NCBI RefSeq assembly: GCF_000156355.1
Contig: NZ_GG657895.1
Coordinates: forward strand, 1 to 64,000
Reading direction: 5' to 3'
Source of the DNA: Methylophaga thiooxydans DMS010
GTDB lineage: Bacteria > Pseudomonadota > Gammaproteobacteria > Nitrosococcales > Methylophagaceae
DNA length: 64,000 nucleotides
The translations under genes and the position numbers were made by a program. Below the pieces are notes generated by a model. It was given only the letters and a program-made list of their open reading frames with translations, did no database searches and was not told the origin of the DNA. Each line of letters starts with the position of its first letter. Position 1 is the first letter of the stretch. This document shows positions 49,837-58,844 of the stretch, one piece after another.

Positions 49837-50466
49837 TTAAAGCGTTTTTTTCGGCTCGAGTAAGTTTGCCGTTGCCAGAATATTCTGTGCCAGCTGAGCT
49901 AAACGCATGTTCTGATTCATTGCTGAACTGCGTAAAAGACGATAGGCCTCATCTTCAGTGCACTGACGCTGCTCCATGATTAAGCCTTTTGCCCGGTCAA
50001 TCACTTTGCGATCAGCGAGTGATGTTTTTAAATCCTTCAATTGCGTTTTCATCGACTGATATTGCTTGAACCGCAGTAATGCCGTTCGTAAGATAGGTTG
50101 CACCCGATCTTCACGGAAACCATCCACAATATAGGCACTGACACCCGCCTCGATGGCCTGTTCAATCGCATCATCACGATCATCATGGGTAAAGATAACG
50201 ATAGGCATCGGAAACTGTTCATTAATCACTTTAAACTTACTCAGCACTTGATTATCACTGGTATCCATAATCGCGATAATAAGTTGTGGCTCTTCACTCC
50301 ATTTGAGTGATAAAAGCTGTTGTAAAGTACTGCCTTCAAAAATAATTTTGTATTCCGTCGTAGCTAACGCTTCACTCAGTTTGGCCGTCAGCAACGGTTG
50401 CTCACTAATCACTATAGTATTAATGACGTTATCGATAGTCGTGGAATTCATAGCAACGGTGCTCAT
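49837..50466 (-). CDS. nasT: NasT-like ANTAR transcription antiterminator
   Basis: A 209-residue protein. Residues 15-135 form a pseudo-receiver (PQLIIAIMDTSDNQVL, PIVIFTHDDRDDAIEQAIEAGVSAYIVDG), and 150-200 an ANTAR domain (LADRKVIDRAKGLIMEQRQCTEDEAYRLLRSSAMNQNMRLAQLAQNIL). ANTAR binds hexaloop hairpins in leader RNA and prevents termination. It overlaps the NIT-sensor gene by four bases. Expected targets are the leaders of nrtA and the porin. Confidence 0.93.
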   Translation of the reverse strand: MSTVAMNSTTIDNVINTIVISEQPLLTAKLSEALATTEYKIIFEGSTLQQLLSLKWSEEPQLIIAIMDTSDNQVLSKFKVINEQFPMPIVIFTHDDRDDAIEQAIEAGVSAYIVDGFREDRVQPILRTALLRFKQYQSMKTQLKDLKTSLADRKVIDRAKGLIMEQRQCTEDEAYRLLRSSAMNQNMRLAQLAQNILATANLLEPKKTL

Positions 50467-51326
50467 ATCATTCTTGTGTGTTGTTGAGAGGCATAGTGGA
50501 TGATGATGCCAAACACTTTTAGCACCTCATCAATGGCCCGCGTTGAGATATTGAAATAATCATTGGTGTCGATCTGCAAACGCCCTTCTTTGAGTACTTG
50601 CTTTTCTACCAGGTCGACTAACTTACTAACACTATCGTTAATGGCCTTTGCAGCAGCCTGTAAAGTGGTGTGCAAATCATCGTTTTTAATACTGTTAATC
50701 TCTTTCAACAGCTCACGTGTCGTATTTTGTACCGAGATCCGTAAGAAATCGATGATGATTCTATCCGCCCCTTCACACGTACCGTGAGCACAAATACCAG
50801 AACCGATCGCCCGGGTTTGTCCAACTGTTTCGGCTACACGTAGAGTGTCCAGACAGACTTCTGAAACGCGTGTGCAACGATCCAGCATCATGCGATGTAA
50901 ATCATGATCGCGCATCACATCATCTAGTAAGGAAAGCTGGCCATCAATCATTAAACTGTGCTGACGCACCAGGTTATGTGATTTAAGATCACCTGCTAAT
51001 GCATGCTTCTTGAGCCGTGGCCAATGCTCTGCAAATGACTCCCATTGAGGAAATCTTTGCAGCAATCTGCTATCAGTACTGTTGATCAGGCGCTCTATAT
51101 CACTCTGCAAATTCACTAGTTGAGGTTTGAGCTTTGCATTACCCTGATTGATCGCATTACTCGTGCCACGGTGCTTCTGGCAGCTATCAATAATACGTTT
51201 CAGATGAACGGTTAATACGATGCCTTGCTCAATACGCTTTTGTTCTTGCTTTCTTAGCAAGGCAAGGCGATTGAACAAAAACAGCAGACCTATAACGGTG
51301 ACACCACCGATAAACATCGGATACAT
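50463..51326 (-). CDS. Membrane-anchored NIT-domain nitrate/nitrite sensor
   Basis: A 287-residue protein. Residues 1-22 are one membrane helix (MFIGGVTVIGLLFLFNRLAL). The rest is an all-helical NIT domain, known as the nitrate/nitrite-binding part of Klebsiella NasR, with SCQKHRGTSNAINQGN and RVAETVGQTRAIGSGICAHGTCEG in pieces. In NasR, NIT is fused to ANTAR. Here the two parts are separate coupled genes, and no NasS (NrtA-like) partner is next to nasT. It probably controls NasT by direct contact at the membrane. Confidence 0.87.
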   Translation of the reverse strand: MYPMFIGGVTVIGLLFLFNRLALLRKQEQKRIEQGIVLTVHLKRIIDSCQKHRGTSNAINQGNAKLKPQLVNLQSDIERLINSTDSRLLQRFPQWESFAEHWPRLKKHALAGDLKSHNLVRQHSLMIDGQLSLLDDVMRDHDLHRMMLDRCTRVSEVCLDTLRVAETVGQTRAIGSGICAHGTCEGADRIIIDFLRISVQNTTRELLKEINSIKNDDLHTTLQAAAKAINDSVSKLVDLVEKQVLKEGRLQIDTNDYFNISTRAIDEVLKVFGIIIHYASQQHTRMI

Positions 51327-51362
51327 CTTTGCTCTCCAATGACGTTGACGTTGCCTGACTAA

Positions 51363-51476
51363 TTAATCCCAAGCCGCCAAAAAACCAGCCATGATGCCCA
51401 ACGGTGAAATCATGACCATAAACACTAATTTCACCAACTCTTTCAGCAGATACATTAAATCAATCAAATACCCCAT
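51363..51476 (-). CDS. 37-residue membrane peptide before the NIT sensor
   Basis: An ATG with a perfect AGGAGG six bases upstream opens a 37-codon frame, MGYLIDLMYLLKELVKLV..., with one hydrophobic helix over residues 13-35 ending in GFLAAWD. It lies 36 bases before the sensor gene and directly downstream of a sigma-54 promoter, so it is the first cistron of the sensor/nasT operon. No family known. It could be a partner or anchor of the NIT protein. Confidence 0.65.
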   Translation of the reverse strand: MGYLIDLMYLLKELVKLVFMVMISPLGIMAGFLAAWD

Positions 51477-51511
51477 AACAGCCTCCTGCAAGTTAGTTAC
51501 ACAAATGATTT

Positions 51512-51529
51512 TGCATAAGCTGTGCCAAG
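51512..51529 (-). promoter_or_regulatory. Sigma-54 promoter of the peptide-NIT-nasT operon
   Basis: Minus strand TTGGCACAGCTTATGCA: GG, ten bases, GC, a close match to TGGCAC-N5-TTGCA. The start codon of the 37-residue peptide lies 36 bases downstream. Confidence 0.75.
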
Positions 51530-51647
51530 TGTTTTATGTATACATTTCAACACCTTACAAAGCTAAGGGTATTTATCAGTGCTACATCTTGGTGTCTCGG
51601 TTGGCCTGTTGAACGATTGTGGTGCATATTTCGACTGTGGCTCAAAC

Positions 51648-51676
51648 AAAAAAGCCGGGCTAAGCCCGGCTTTTTT
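51648..51676. terminator. Bidirectional terminator after the porin gene
   Basis: AAAAAAGCCGGGC-TAA-GCCCGGCTTTTTT, a strong stem with A- and T-runs on both sides. It ends the porin transcript on the minus strand. Confidence 0.9.
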
Positions 51677-51693
51677 AAGAAGGTGGATAACGA

Positions 51694-52956
51694 TTAAAAC
51701 TTAACCTGACCCCAAAGCCAGAATTTCTCGGTATCGACACCGCCAAATTCTTCATCAGCATTGTAGTCAGCATATTTCACACCTAGGGTGTAATGCTTAT
51801 TGAAGGTTTTCGCCAGCATGATATCGAACTCATCACCGGCATCGAGACTGCCTTCATCAGTTTCAAAATCATGATAAACCGCGACCAGTTTCGCTCCCAT
51901 AACATTACCAACAAGCGTGACGTAAGTATCTTCAAGCCCTGCTGCCGGAGTGTTCAAGAAATTATCTGCCCAACCTTGATACGCATGGTTGGTTCCAAGT
52001 GGTGTGCGAAAACTGAAAGTACCATCACCTTCTTGTGTTTCATGTGACAGTTTTAATAACCAGCCTTTGTATTTACCACCTAACTCGACTAGGGAATAGT
52101 CTTGCTGATCCATTTCACCATCAGCATAATCATCCTGTGTTGCATACTCGGCTGTGTAGACAACTTTAAAGTCATCATTAATAGCTTGTGCGCCAGCCAG
52201 TCTTACACCATAAGTGGCACGTGAATATGCTGAGTCATCCACTGAATCTTCGTAATCCAGAAGATAGGCATAGCCTTCCAAATTACCAATTGGCAGACCA
52301 CTGTATTGTGCATTAAATAAGTGGCTATCCATATGGATTTCACCATCATCCACCATCAATGCAGCCAAATTGCCATCATCACCAAAAATGGTCTGGACTT
52401 TGTCTATATAGGCATAGCTTAATGTGGTATCAGGCAATGATTTATTGACTATGCTTAATGCATCAAACGTCTGCCAGTTCTGACGCCAGCCCACTGTACC
52501 GATGTAACGGTGGAACGGCGCATCGCGAAAGGTAATGATTTGACGACCAAACTTAAATGTCGTGTCAAAGTTGTTGTAAGCCAAATACGCTTGATTGACT
52601 TCGGTCCCTTCTGGATCGGCGACAATCGAATAGCCTGGTTCGCCATTTGTGCCGGCAGCGTTAAATTTATCTGATCCCAAATGCGAGACATCCTCAAACT
52701 CAACAAAACCACTGAAACCATGGAAAGCGCCTGTTTTATAGCCTAACGTGGTGCGCAAGGTAAACGCATCAGCATCATCTAACGCATTATCTTGCTGCAC
52801 AGTCTCATAACGCGCTCTGGCAGAAAAGCTAACCTTACCGCCAGTCAGTGCTTCCATAAACGCATCCTCAGCCTGGGCGGTTGCGGGTACAAATGCAAAA
52901 CTACTCAGACCAGTGGCGATCAGTGTTAATGCGGTAAGTTTTTTCAGTTGTGGCAT
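51694..52956 (-). CDS. Outer-membrane porin, alginate-export-like barrel
   Basis: A 420-residue beta-barrel with a signal peptide (MPQLKKLTALTLIATGLSSF, cleaved after AQA) and a C-terminal Phe (WLWGQVKF), as required for outer-membrane insertion. Aromatic-rich alternating strands run throughout, with GRQIITFRDAPFHRYIGTVGWRQNWQTFDA in the middle, like the alginate_exp group. Its leader has the same sigma-54 promoter, AACGAC hairpin and terminator arrangement as nrtA, so it probably passes nitrate or nitrite through the outer membrane. Confidence 0.88.
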   Translation of the reverse strand: MPQLKKLTALTLIATGLSSFAFVPATAQAEDAFMEALTGGKVSFSARARYETVQQDNALDDADAFTLRTTLGYKTGAFHGFSGFVEFEDVSHLGSDKFNAAGTNGEPGYSIVADPEGTEVNQAYLAYNNFDTTFKFGRQIITFRDAPFHRYIGTVGWRQNWQTFDALSIVNKSLPDTTLSYAYIDKVQTIFGDDGNLAALMVDDGEIHMDSHLFNAQYSGLPIGNLEGYAYLLDYEDSVDDSAYSRATYGVRLAGAQAINDDFKVVYTAEYATQDDYADGEMDQQDYSLVELGGKYKGWLLKLSHETQEGDGTFSFRTPLGTNHAYQGWADNFLNTPAAGLEDTYVTLVGNVMGAKLVAVYHDFETDEGSLDAGDEFDIMLAKTFNKHYTLGVKYADYNADEEFGGVDTEKFWLWGQVKF

Positions 52957-52969
52957 GTTTTATCCTCAT

Positions 52970-53003
52970 AAAAAAAGCCACGATCTGGTGTCCAGATCAT
53001 GGC
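52970..53003 (-). terminator. Leader terminator (attenuator) before the porin gene
   Basis: Minus strand GCCATGATCTGG-ACA-CCAGATCGTGGC followed by seven T, ending 14 bases before the porin ATG. One G:U or mismatch pair lies in the stem. Confidence 0.9.
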
Positions 53004-53046
53004 CTCGTTACCTTGGTTAAATGAATTAGTTTTTATAGATGTATGG

Positions 53047-53060
53047 CTGCGTCGTTGCAG
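53047..53060 (-). promoter_or_regulatory. ANTAR-type RNA hairpin in porin leader
   Basis: Minus strand CTGC-AACGAC-GCAG: the same hexaloop as in the nrtA leader, with a different stem that keeps pairing. It starts about nine bases after the expected transcription start, matching the nrtA geometry. Confidence 0.75.
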
Positions 53061-53078
53061 AGTCACTGACTAGTAATT

Positions 53079-53095
53079 AGCAACCATAATGCCAA
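53079..53095 (-). promoter_or_regulatory. Sigma-54 promoter of the porin gene
   Basis: Minus strand TTGGCATTATGGTTGCT: GG, ten bases, GC. Upstream TGCACCA (53158-53164) and TGGTG near 53181 are NtrC-like half-sites. Confidence 0.75.
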
Positions 53096-53210
53096 TTTCA
53101 TAACACGTTGATTTTATTTTGCTTTATACATATTTATTACAAAACCATGACTGAAATGCACCAATTGAATACTTATTTAATGGTGATGTGCACTACTTCG
53201 GGCCACTGAA

Positions 53211-55859
53211 TTAGTGACCGAGTAGCTTTTTCAATTCAGGAATGCACGAGCCACAGTTGGTGCCGGCATTCAATTTGTTGCCAATCTCATCCACCGACGT
53301 AAGCTTGCCGACTGCAATGGCCTCTTTTAAGGTGTTTTCACCCACACCAAAACATGAACACACAATGGCACCGCAGTCCTTCTGCCCTTTACCTGGTTGA
53401 CCAACCAACAGGCTATAACGCTCTTCGTCTGTCAGGCTAGGCGAGGTAAATAATTGTGATAACCACGAACGTGCCGGTAAATCATGGTCAGGCGCAACAA
53501 AAACAACGCCTTCCAAACGGTTACCAACAATAATCCCGGCGCGGTAGCGCCCTGCTTTTTTATCAATAAAATCTAGCCATTCGCCATTTGTGCCTAAATG
53601 CTTTTGTGCCCAAACATCCGGATGTTGGATTTCTTGTTCACCGGCAATTTCATAACGCCAGAATTGCCCACCGCGGACTTTCACCCAGTAGTTAGCATCT
53701 TTGACTGATATTGGGTGGCGCGACAAAATAAAGCCATGCCAGACCGGTTGATACGGTCTGATTTTGACTGGCGTATGCTTTGACTCAGGTTGCCCTGAAA
53801 TCGGATCGACAACAGCCGCCACTAAGGCATCTACCCGCGCCAGAGAAGCTGATTGATTACTCCAGTGAATCGGTACAAACACACTGCCAGGTCTTTGTTC
53901 GTCAGTGATAACCACCCGAACAATCATCTTCCCAAGCTTGCTGCTGACTTGTGCTAAAGCGCCATCAACCAACCCCCAGTTTTGAGCATCTACCGGATGG
54001 ATTTGTACCATGGGTTCGGGAATATGCGCATTGAGCCTTACCGCCCGCCCCGTCCGTGTCATCGTATGCCATTGATCACGAATCCTGCCGGTGTTTAGCA
54101 CCAACGGATAGTCATCTGATGTTTTATTTTCTGGTAACTTCGGCTCAATCGGCACCATTCTGGCTTTACCGTTTGGCGTAAAAAATTGGTAATCCGTAAA
54201 TAATCGTGCCGTGCCTGCTGGCGCATTGTCACTGACTGGCCACTGAATAGGAGCCAGTTTTTCATAGGCTTCGTCACTTATCTCCGCTAAACCGCTTAAA
54301 TCAAAATCACGGCTGCCATTGTTTTCAAATGCAGACAAGCGAGCGTGTTCACGAAACACATCAACGGGCTTTTCAAATGGAAATGCCTTTTCAAATCCCA
54401 TTTTTCTGGCAACTTGTGTGATGATCCACCAATCAGGTCTGGCTTCACCGGGTGCTATTAAAAATTGACGCTGATGGCTAATACGTCTCTCAGAGTTAGT
54501 GACCGTCCCGTCTTTTTCACCCCAAGCGGCAGCTGGCAACAAGATATCAGCCAGCTCAGTGGTATCCGTGTTGCTCTCACATTCCGAAACCACCACCAGC
54601 TCACATTGTTCTAAAGCGGCTTTTACTTTATCGGCATCAGGCAAGCTGACGACGGGGTTCGTTGCCATGATCCAGACCGCTTTGATTTTACCCTCACCCA
54701 CATCATTAAATAAATCTACCGCTTTGGCACCATTTTCTGTTGCCAGGCGGTCAGTTTCCCAAAAGCGGGAAACACGATCATGATGCTCGGGGTTGGTAAT
54801 TTCCATATGGGCGGCAAGCTGATTACTCAAACCACCCACCTCACGGCCCCCCATCGCATTAGGCTGGCCGGTCATTGAAAATGGCCCCATTGCCGGTTTA
54901 CCCAAACGCCCTGTGGCTAAATGGCAATTAATTATGCTGTTGCTTTTATCTGTTCCTGATGTGGACTGGTTAACGCCTTGTGAATACAAGGTAATCACTT
55001 TTTCAGTGGAAGCAAATAACTGATAAAACTTAATAATGTCTTGTTCTGGTAACTCGGTTACCGCTGACACTTGGGGAATGTTACCTGCTGATGTTTTTGC
55101 TGCTTTCAAGGCGGCCGAAAAACCTTCGGTATGCTGCTCAAGAAAATCAAGATCCAGATAATCTTCTTTTTTCAGGTAATTCAACAGACCGTTAAATAAA
55201 CTGGCGTCGCTGCCTGGACGTAATGGCAAGTGCAGATCAGCTAAATCACAGGTCGCTGTTGTGCGTGGGTCGATGACCACCACTTTCATCTCAGGCCGAT
55301 CTTCTTTGGCCTGTCTGATACGCTGGAAAATAACAGGGTGACACCAGGCAAGGTTCGAACCAGTAATCACTAATAAATCAGCTTGCTCCAGATCTTCATA
55401 ACTGCATGGCACTGAGTCGCTACCAAAGGCGCGTTTGTAGCCCGCCACAGCAGATGACATACATAAGCGTGAGTTCGTATCAATATTGGCACTACCGATA
55501 AAGCCTTTCATGAGCTTATTCGCGGTGTAATAGTCTTCAGTCAGAATCTGACCTGAAACATAAAAGCCAATGGCGTTAGGCCCATGTTTTGCAATGATAT
55601 CGTTAAACTTTCGGCTTACTGTGTTGAGTGCTTCATCCCAAGGCACACGCTTGCCATCAATTTTGGGGTGTAACAGTCTATTACCGTGGTCGACCGTTTC
55701 ACCTAAAGCTGATCCCTTTGAACATAAACGTCCAAGGTTAGCCGGATGATTGCTATCGCCCTCAATGCTCACTGTGCCATCAGCTTGCGGTGTGGCCAGC
55801 ACACCGCAGCCAACGCCGCAATAAGGACAGGTAGTCTGAATAGTTTGTTCTTTACCCAA
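53211..55859 (-). CDS. nasA: Assimilatory nitrate reductase, catalytic subunit
   Basis: An 882-residue molybdopterin enzyme reducing nitrate to nitrite. Residues 11-18 plus C46 form the [4Fe-4S] site (CPYCGVGC, LCSKGS). The MGD-binding core has GFYVSGQILTEDYYTANKLMKG and GTDKSNSIINCHLATGRLGKPAMGPFSMTGQPNAMGGREVGG in pieces. The last 50 residues are a BFD-like [2Fe-2S] domain (CSCFGVGENTL, TNCGSC), as in Klebsiella NasA, giving direct electron entry. It is 17 bp after nirD. Confidence 0.95.
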   Translation of the reverse strand: MGKEQTIQTTCPYCGVGCGVLATPQADGTVSIEGDSNHPANLGRLCSKGSALGETVDHGNRLLHPKIDGKRVPWDEALNTVSRKFNDIIAKHGPNAIGFYVSGQILTEDYYTANKLMKGFIGSANIDTNSRLCMSSAVAGYKRAFGSDSVPCSYEDLEQADLLVITGSNLAWCHPVIFQRIRQAKEDRPEMKVVVIDPRTTATCDLADLHLPLRPGSDASLFNGLLNYLKKEDYLDLDFLEQHTEGFSAALKAAKTSAGNIPQVSAVTELPEQDIIKFYQLFASTEKVITLYSQGVNQSTSGTDKSNSIINCHLATGRLGKPAMGPFSMTGQPNAMGGREVGGLSNQLAAHMEITNPEHHDRVSRFWETDRLATENGAKAVDLFNDVGEGKIKAVWIMATNPVVSLPDADKVKAALEQCELVVVSECESNTDTTELADILLPAAAWGEKDGTVTNSERRISHQRQFLIAPGEARPDWWIITQVARKMGFEKAFPFEKPVDVFREHARLSAFENNGSRDFDLSGLAEISDEAYEKLAPIQWPVSDNAPAGTARLFTDYQFFTPNGKARMVPIEPKLPENKTSDDYPLVLNTGRIRDQWHTMTRTGRAVRLNAHIPEPMVQIHPVDAQNWGLVDGALAQVSSKLGKMIVRVVITDEQRPGSVFVPIHWSNQSASLARVDALVAAVVDPISGQPESKHTPVKIRPYQPVWHGFILSRHPISVKDANYWVKVRGGQFWRYEIAGEQEIQHPDVWAQKHLGTNGEWLDFIDKKAGRYRAGIIVGNRLEGVVFVAPDHDLPARSWLSQLFTSPSLTDEERYSLLVGQPGKGQKDCGAIVCSCFGVGENTLKEAIAVGKLTSVDEIGNKLNAGTNCGSCIPELKKLLGH

Positions 55860-55876
55860 AACAGATGACTCTTTAG

Positions 55877-56188
55877 TTATAGCGAAATGAAAACCACGCC
55901 GTCTTCGACTTTAGTGTCAAAGGTGCGCGTACAGCCTTCGTCCGGTCCTGTCGCTTCACCGCTTTCCATATCAATGACCCAGTTATGTAGGGGACAGGCA
56001 ACACGTTTATCATAAACGATACCCTGTGATAGCGGGCCGTGTTTATGTGGACAACGGTCGAATAATGCAAACACTTCATCGCCTGCAGTTCTGAAAACGG
56101 CAACGTCACCATCTGGGGTCTCCAGTACGCGTGATCCTTTATTTGGAATATCGGCCAGTGGGCCAACTTCGGTCCAGCTCATGCTCAC
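55877..56188 (-). CDS. nirD: Nitrite reductase small subunit
   Basis: A 103-residue Rieske-like protein: FDRCPHKHGPLSQG and ACPLHNWVIDMESGEATG give the C-x-H and C-x2-H ligands. NirD assists NirB in reducing nitrite to ammonium; in many NirD the cluster ligands are lost, but here both pairs are present. It is two bases after nirB. Confidence 0.93.
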   Translation of the reverse strand: MSMSWTEVGPLADIPNKGSRVLETPDGDVAVFRTAGDEVFALFDRCPHKHGPLSQGIVYDKRVACPLHNWVIDMESGEATGPDEGCTRTFDTKVEDGVVFISL

Positions 56189-56190
56189 CT

Positions 56191-58623
56191 CTAGCTTACT
56201 TGTTTAATTGGAATGTAGTTTTCTTTGTACTTGGCCGCATGTTCTGCCCAAGGATCATTCTGGGAATTTTCTTGCGATTTATAGAAACGCTCAGCGAGAC
56301 GCTTACGATTTTCTGCATCATCCACCACTAAGGCCTGAACGTGATTTAATCCGACACGTTCAATCCATGGTGCCGTCCGTTCCAGATAATGGCCTTCTTC
56401 ACGATAGAGCTGCATATAAGCTGCGGTGTATTCCATCGCTTCTTCTTCTGTTGCCACTTTGCACAAGAAGTCAGTCGCACGTACTTTGATACCACCGTTC
56501 CCACCGACATGAAGCTCGTAACCTGAATCGACACACACCACACCAATATCTTTAATGGTGGCTTCGGCACAGTTACGCGGACAACCTGATACTGCGATCT
56601 TGAATTTATGTGGTGTCCAACTACCCCAGGTCATTTTTTCCAGTTTAATACCCAGGCCGGTAGAGTCTTGAGTACCAAAACGACACCACTCACTACCGAC
56701 ACAGGTTTTGACGGTACGCAGTGATTTACCATAAGCATGACCAGACACAAAACCGGCGTCACTTAGATCTGCCCACATTTTCGGCAAGTCGTCTTTTTTC
56801 ACGCCCAACAAATCAATACGCTGGCCACCGGTAATTTTCACGGTGGGCACATCATACTTTTCTGAAATATCCGCAATGGCACGCAGTTCACCCGGGTTCG
56901 TTACCCCACCCCAGATTCTTGGCACCACAGAGTACGTACCATCTTTTTGAATGTTGGCATGTACACGTTCGTTAATGAAACGGGATTGTGGATCATCGAC
57001 ATACTCATTAGGCCAGCTGCTTAACATGTAATAGTTCAACGCTGGACGACAAGAATGACAGCCATCAGCATTTTTCCACTCTAACGCTTCCATCAACTGA
57101 GGAATGTTTTTCAGGTCCTGCGCTTTAATGGCGTTTTTGACTTCATCATGAGACAAATCAGTACAACCACACATGGCTTTTTTGCTTGGTGTATCGTTGA
57201 AATCTGTCCCCAGTGACGAAGCCAGAATTTGTTCTACCAGACCGGTACAAGAGCCGCACGACGCTGACGCTTTTGTATGTGCTTTAACTTCATCCAGAGT
57301 GAACAGGCTATGTTCGGCGATGGCTTTAGTGATATCGCCTTTGCAAACACCATTACAACCACAAATTTCGGCATCATCAGGCAAGTTATCTGTTGAGTTT
57401 GCAGCGCCGTGACCAGAGTCGCCCAAGTGATGTTGGCCAAACAGCATGTTTTCGCGGATATCAGAAACATCAGTTGCATCACGCATTAACTGGAAGTACC
57501 ACGTACCGTCAACAGTATCGCCATACAGAACAACACCAATTAAGCGGTCATTCTTAATCACCAGCTTTTTGTAGACGTGGCGGGCGGCATCTTTGAATAC
57601 TAAGTCTTCAGTCTCTTCATCGCCATTAAAGTCACCTGCTGAAAACAGATCAATACCGGTAACTTTTAATTTAGTTGATGTAACCGAGCTGATGTAACGG
57701 GCAATCCCCATTTTCGCCAGGTGGTTGGCACAGACTTTAGCTTGCTCAAACAATGGCGCCACTAAACCAAAGGTCTGATTACGATGCTGCACACACTCAC
57801 CGACGGAATAGATAGTCGGGTCGAATGTCTGCATGGTGTCATCTACCACAATGCCGCGGTCACAGTGAATACCGGCAGAGTCTGCCAGTTCAACATTGGG
57901 ACGAATACCTACTGCCATTACCACCAGATCGGCATCAATGTCACTGCCATCTTTAAAGTGTAATTTCTCAACGCGACCATCACCACTGATTGATTCCGTG
58001 GCATGATTCATTAAGAAGTTCAGACCTTTGCCTTTTAACTCTTCCAACATCAAGTCAGAAGCAGTCTCATCCAACTGCTGGTTCATCAACACGCCACTGA
58101 TATGGACGACGGTAACGTCCATACCTTGCAGCATCAGACCATTTGCAGCTTCCAGTCCCAACAGACCACCACCGATAACGACCGCTTTCTTGTGGGTTTT
58201 GGATGTCGACAACATCTCATCGACGTCTTTGATATCTCGGAAACTAATGACACCCGGTAAGTCTGCCCCCGGAACCGGCAGCATAAAAGGTCGAGAACCG
58301 GTTGCCAGCAAGAGTCGATCATATTCTTCAACAGTGCCATCATCTGCAAGCACCTGACGATTAACACGATCAATCTTGGTAATTTTCTTACCTGCATGCA
58401 GTGTAATGTTATTGTCTTCGTACCATTGCATATCATTAATCATGATTTCATCAATGGTTTTTTCGCCTGCCAAAACAGGGGATAACATAATACGGTTGTA
58501 GTTGCCGTAAGGCTCTTCACCAAAAACAGTAATGTCGTATTTTTCGGGTGCTAACTTGAGTAGTTCTTCAAGTGTTCTGACCCCGGCCATCCCATTACCA
58601 ATAAGGACTAATTTTTCTTTCAT
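56191..58623 (-). CDS. nirB: Nitrite reductase large subunit
   Basis: An 810-residue NAD(P)H nitrite reductase forming ammonium. The order is FAD domain (GNGMAGVRTLEELL), NAD domain (VVIGGGLLGLEAANGL), two BFD-like [2Fe-2S] regions (CGCNGVCKGDITKAI with CGSCTG; CGCTDLSHDEVKNAI with CHSC), ferredoxin-like half, then the sirohaem/[4Fe-4S] ligands CVGSEWCRFG and GCPRNC. First gene of nirB-nirD-nasA, behind an almost perfect sigma-54 promoter. Confidence 0.95.
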   Translation of the reverse strand: MKEKLVLIGNGMAGVRTLEELLKLAPEKYDITVFGEEPYGNYNRIMLSPVLAGEKTIDEIMINDMQWYEDNNITLHAGKKITKIDRVNRQVLADDGTVEEYDRLLLATGSRPFMLPVPGADLPGVISFRDIKDVDEMLSTSKTHKKAVVIGGGLLGLEAANGLMLQGMDVTVVHISGVLMNQQLDETASDLMLEELKGKGLNFLMNHATESISGDGRVEKLHFKDGSDIDADLVVMAVGIRPNVELADSAGIHCDRGIVVDDTMQTFDPTIYSVGECVQHRNQTFGLVAPLFEQAKVCANHLAKMGIARYISSVTSTKLKVTGIDLFSAGDFNGDEETEDLVFKDAARHVYKKLVIKNDRLIGVVLYGDTVDGTWYFQLMRDATDVSDIRENMLFGQHHLGDSGHGAANSTDNLPDDAEICGCNGVCKGDITKAIAEHSLFTLDEVKAHTKASASCGSCTGLVEQILASSLGTDFNDTPSKKAMCGCTDLSHDEVKNAIKAQDLKNIPQLMEALEWKNADGCHSCRPALNYYMLSSWPNEYVDDPQSRFINERVHANIQKDGTYSVVPRIWGGVTNPGELRAIADISEKYDVPTVKITGGQRIDLLGVKKDDLPKMWADLSDAGFVSGHAYGKSLRTVKTCVGSEWCRFGTQDSTGLGIKLEKMTWGSWTPHKFKIAVSGCPRNCAEATIKDIGVVCVDSGYELHVGGNGGIKVRATDFLCKVATEEEAMEYTAAYMQLYREEGHYLERTAPWIERVGLNHVQALVVDDAENRKRLAERFYKSQENSQNDPWAEHAAKYKENYIPIKQVS

Positions 58624-58655
58624 GGATCTCTCCGGTAATAACTATTTTAAGACTA

Positions 58656-58734
58656 TGGCAATGACCGTGCCAGTTCTTAAGGTATTGATATTATTGGAAA
58701 TGTACTTTCCGGAGAGCCCTTAATTGGTGCACCA
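58656..58734 (-). promoter_or_regulatory. Sigma-54 promoter and NtrC-type site of nirBD-nasA
   Basis: Minus strand CTGGCACGGTCATTGCC (58657-58673) matches TGGCACG-N4-TTGC. Upstream is the palindrome TGGTGCACCA (58725-58734), with more GCACCA motifs at 58748 and 58769, at a usual enhancer distance. There is no attenuator in the short leader. Confidence 0.85.
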
Positions 58735-58844
58735 CTTACTTATTTACGCACCAAAATAAACCAGCCTTGCACCAATGCAAATCAAGTTTGTTTAAACCTT
58801 CAAAATCTGCTATCACCTCCCTGTGATAGCTGCACTAAAATGGA

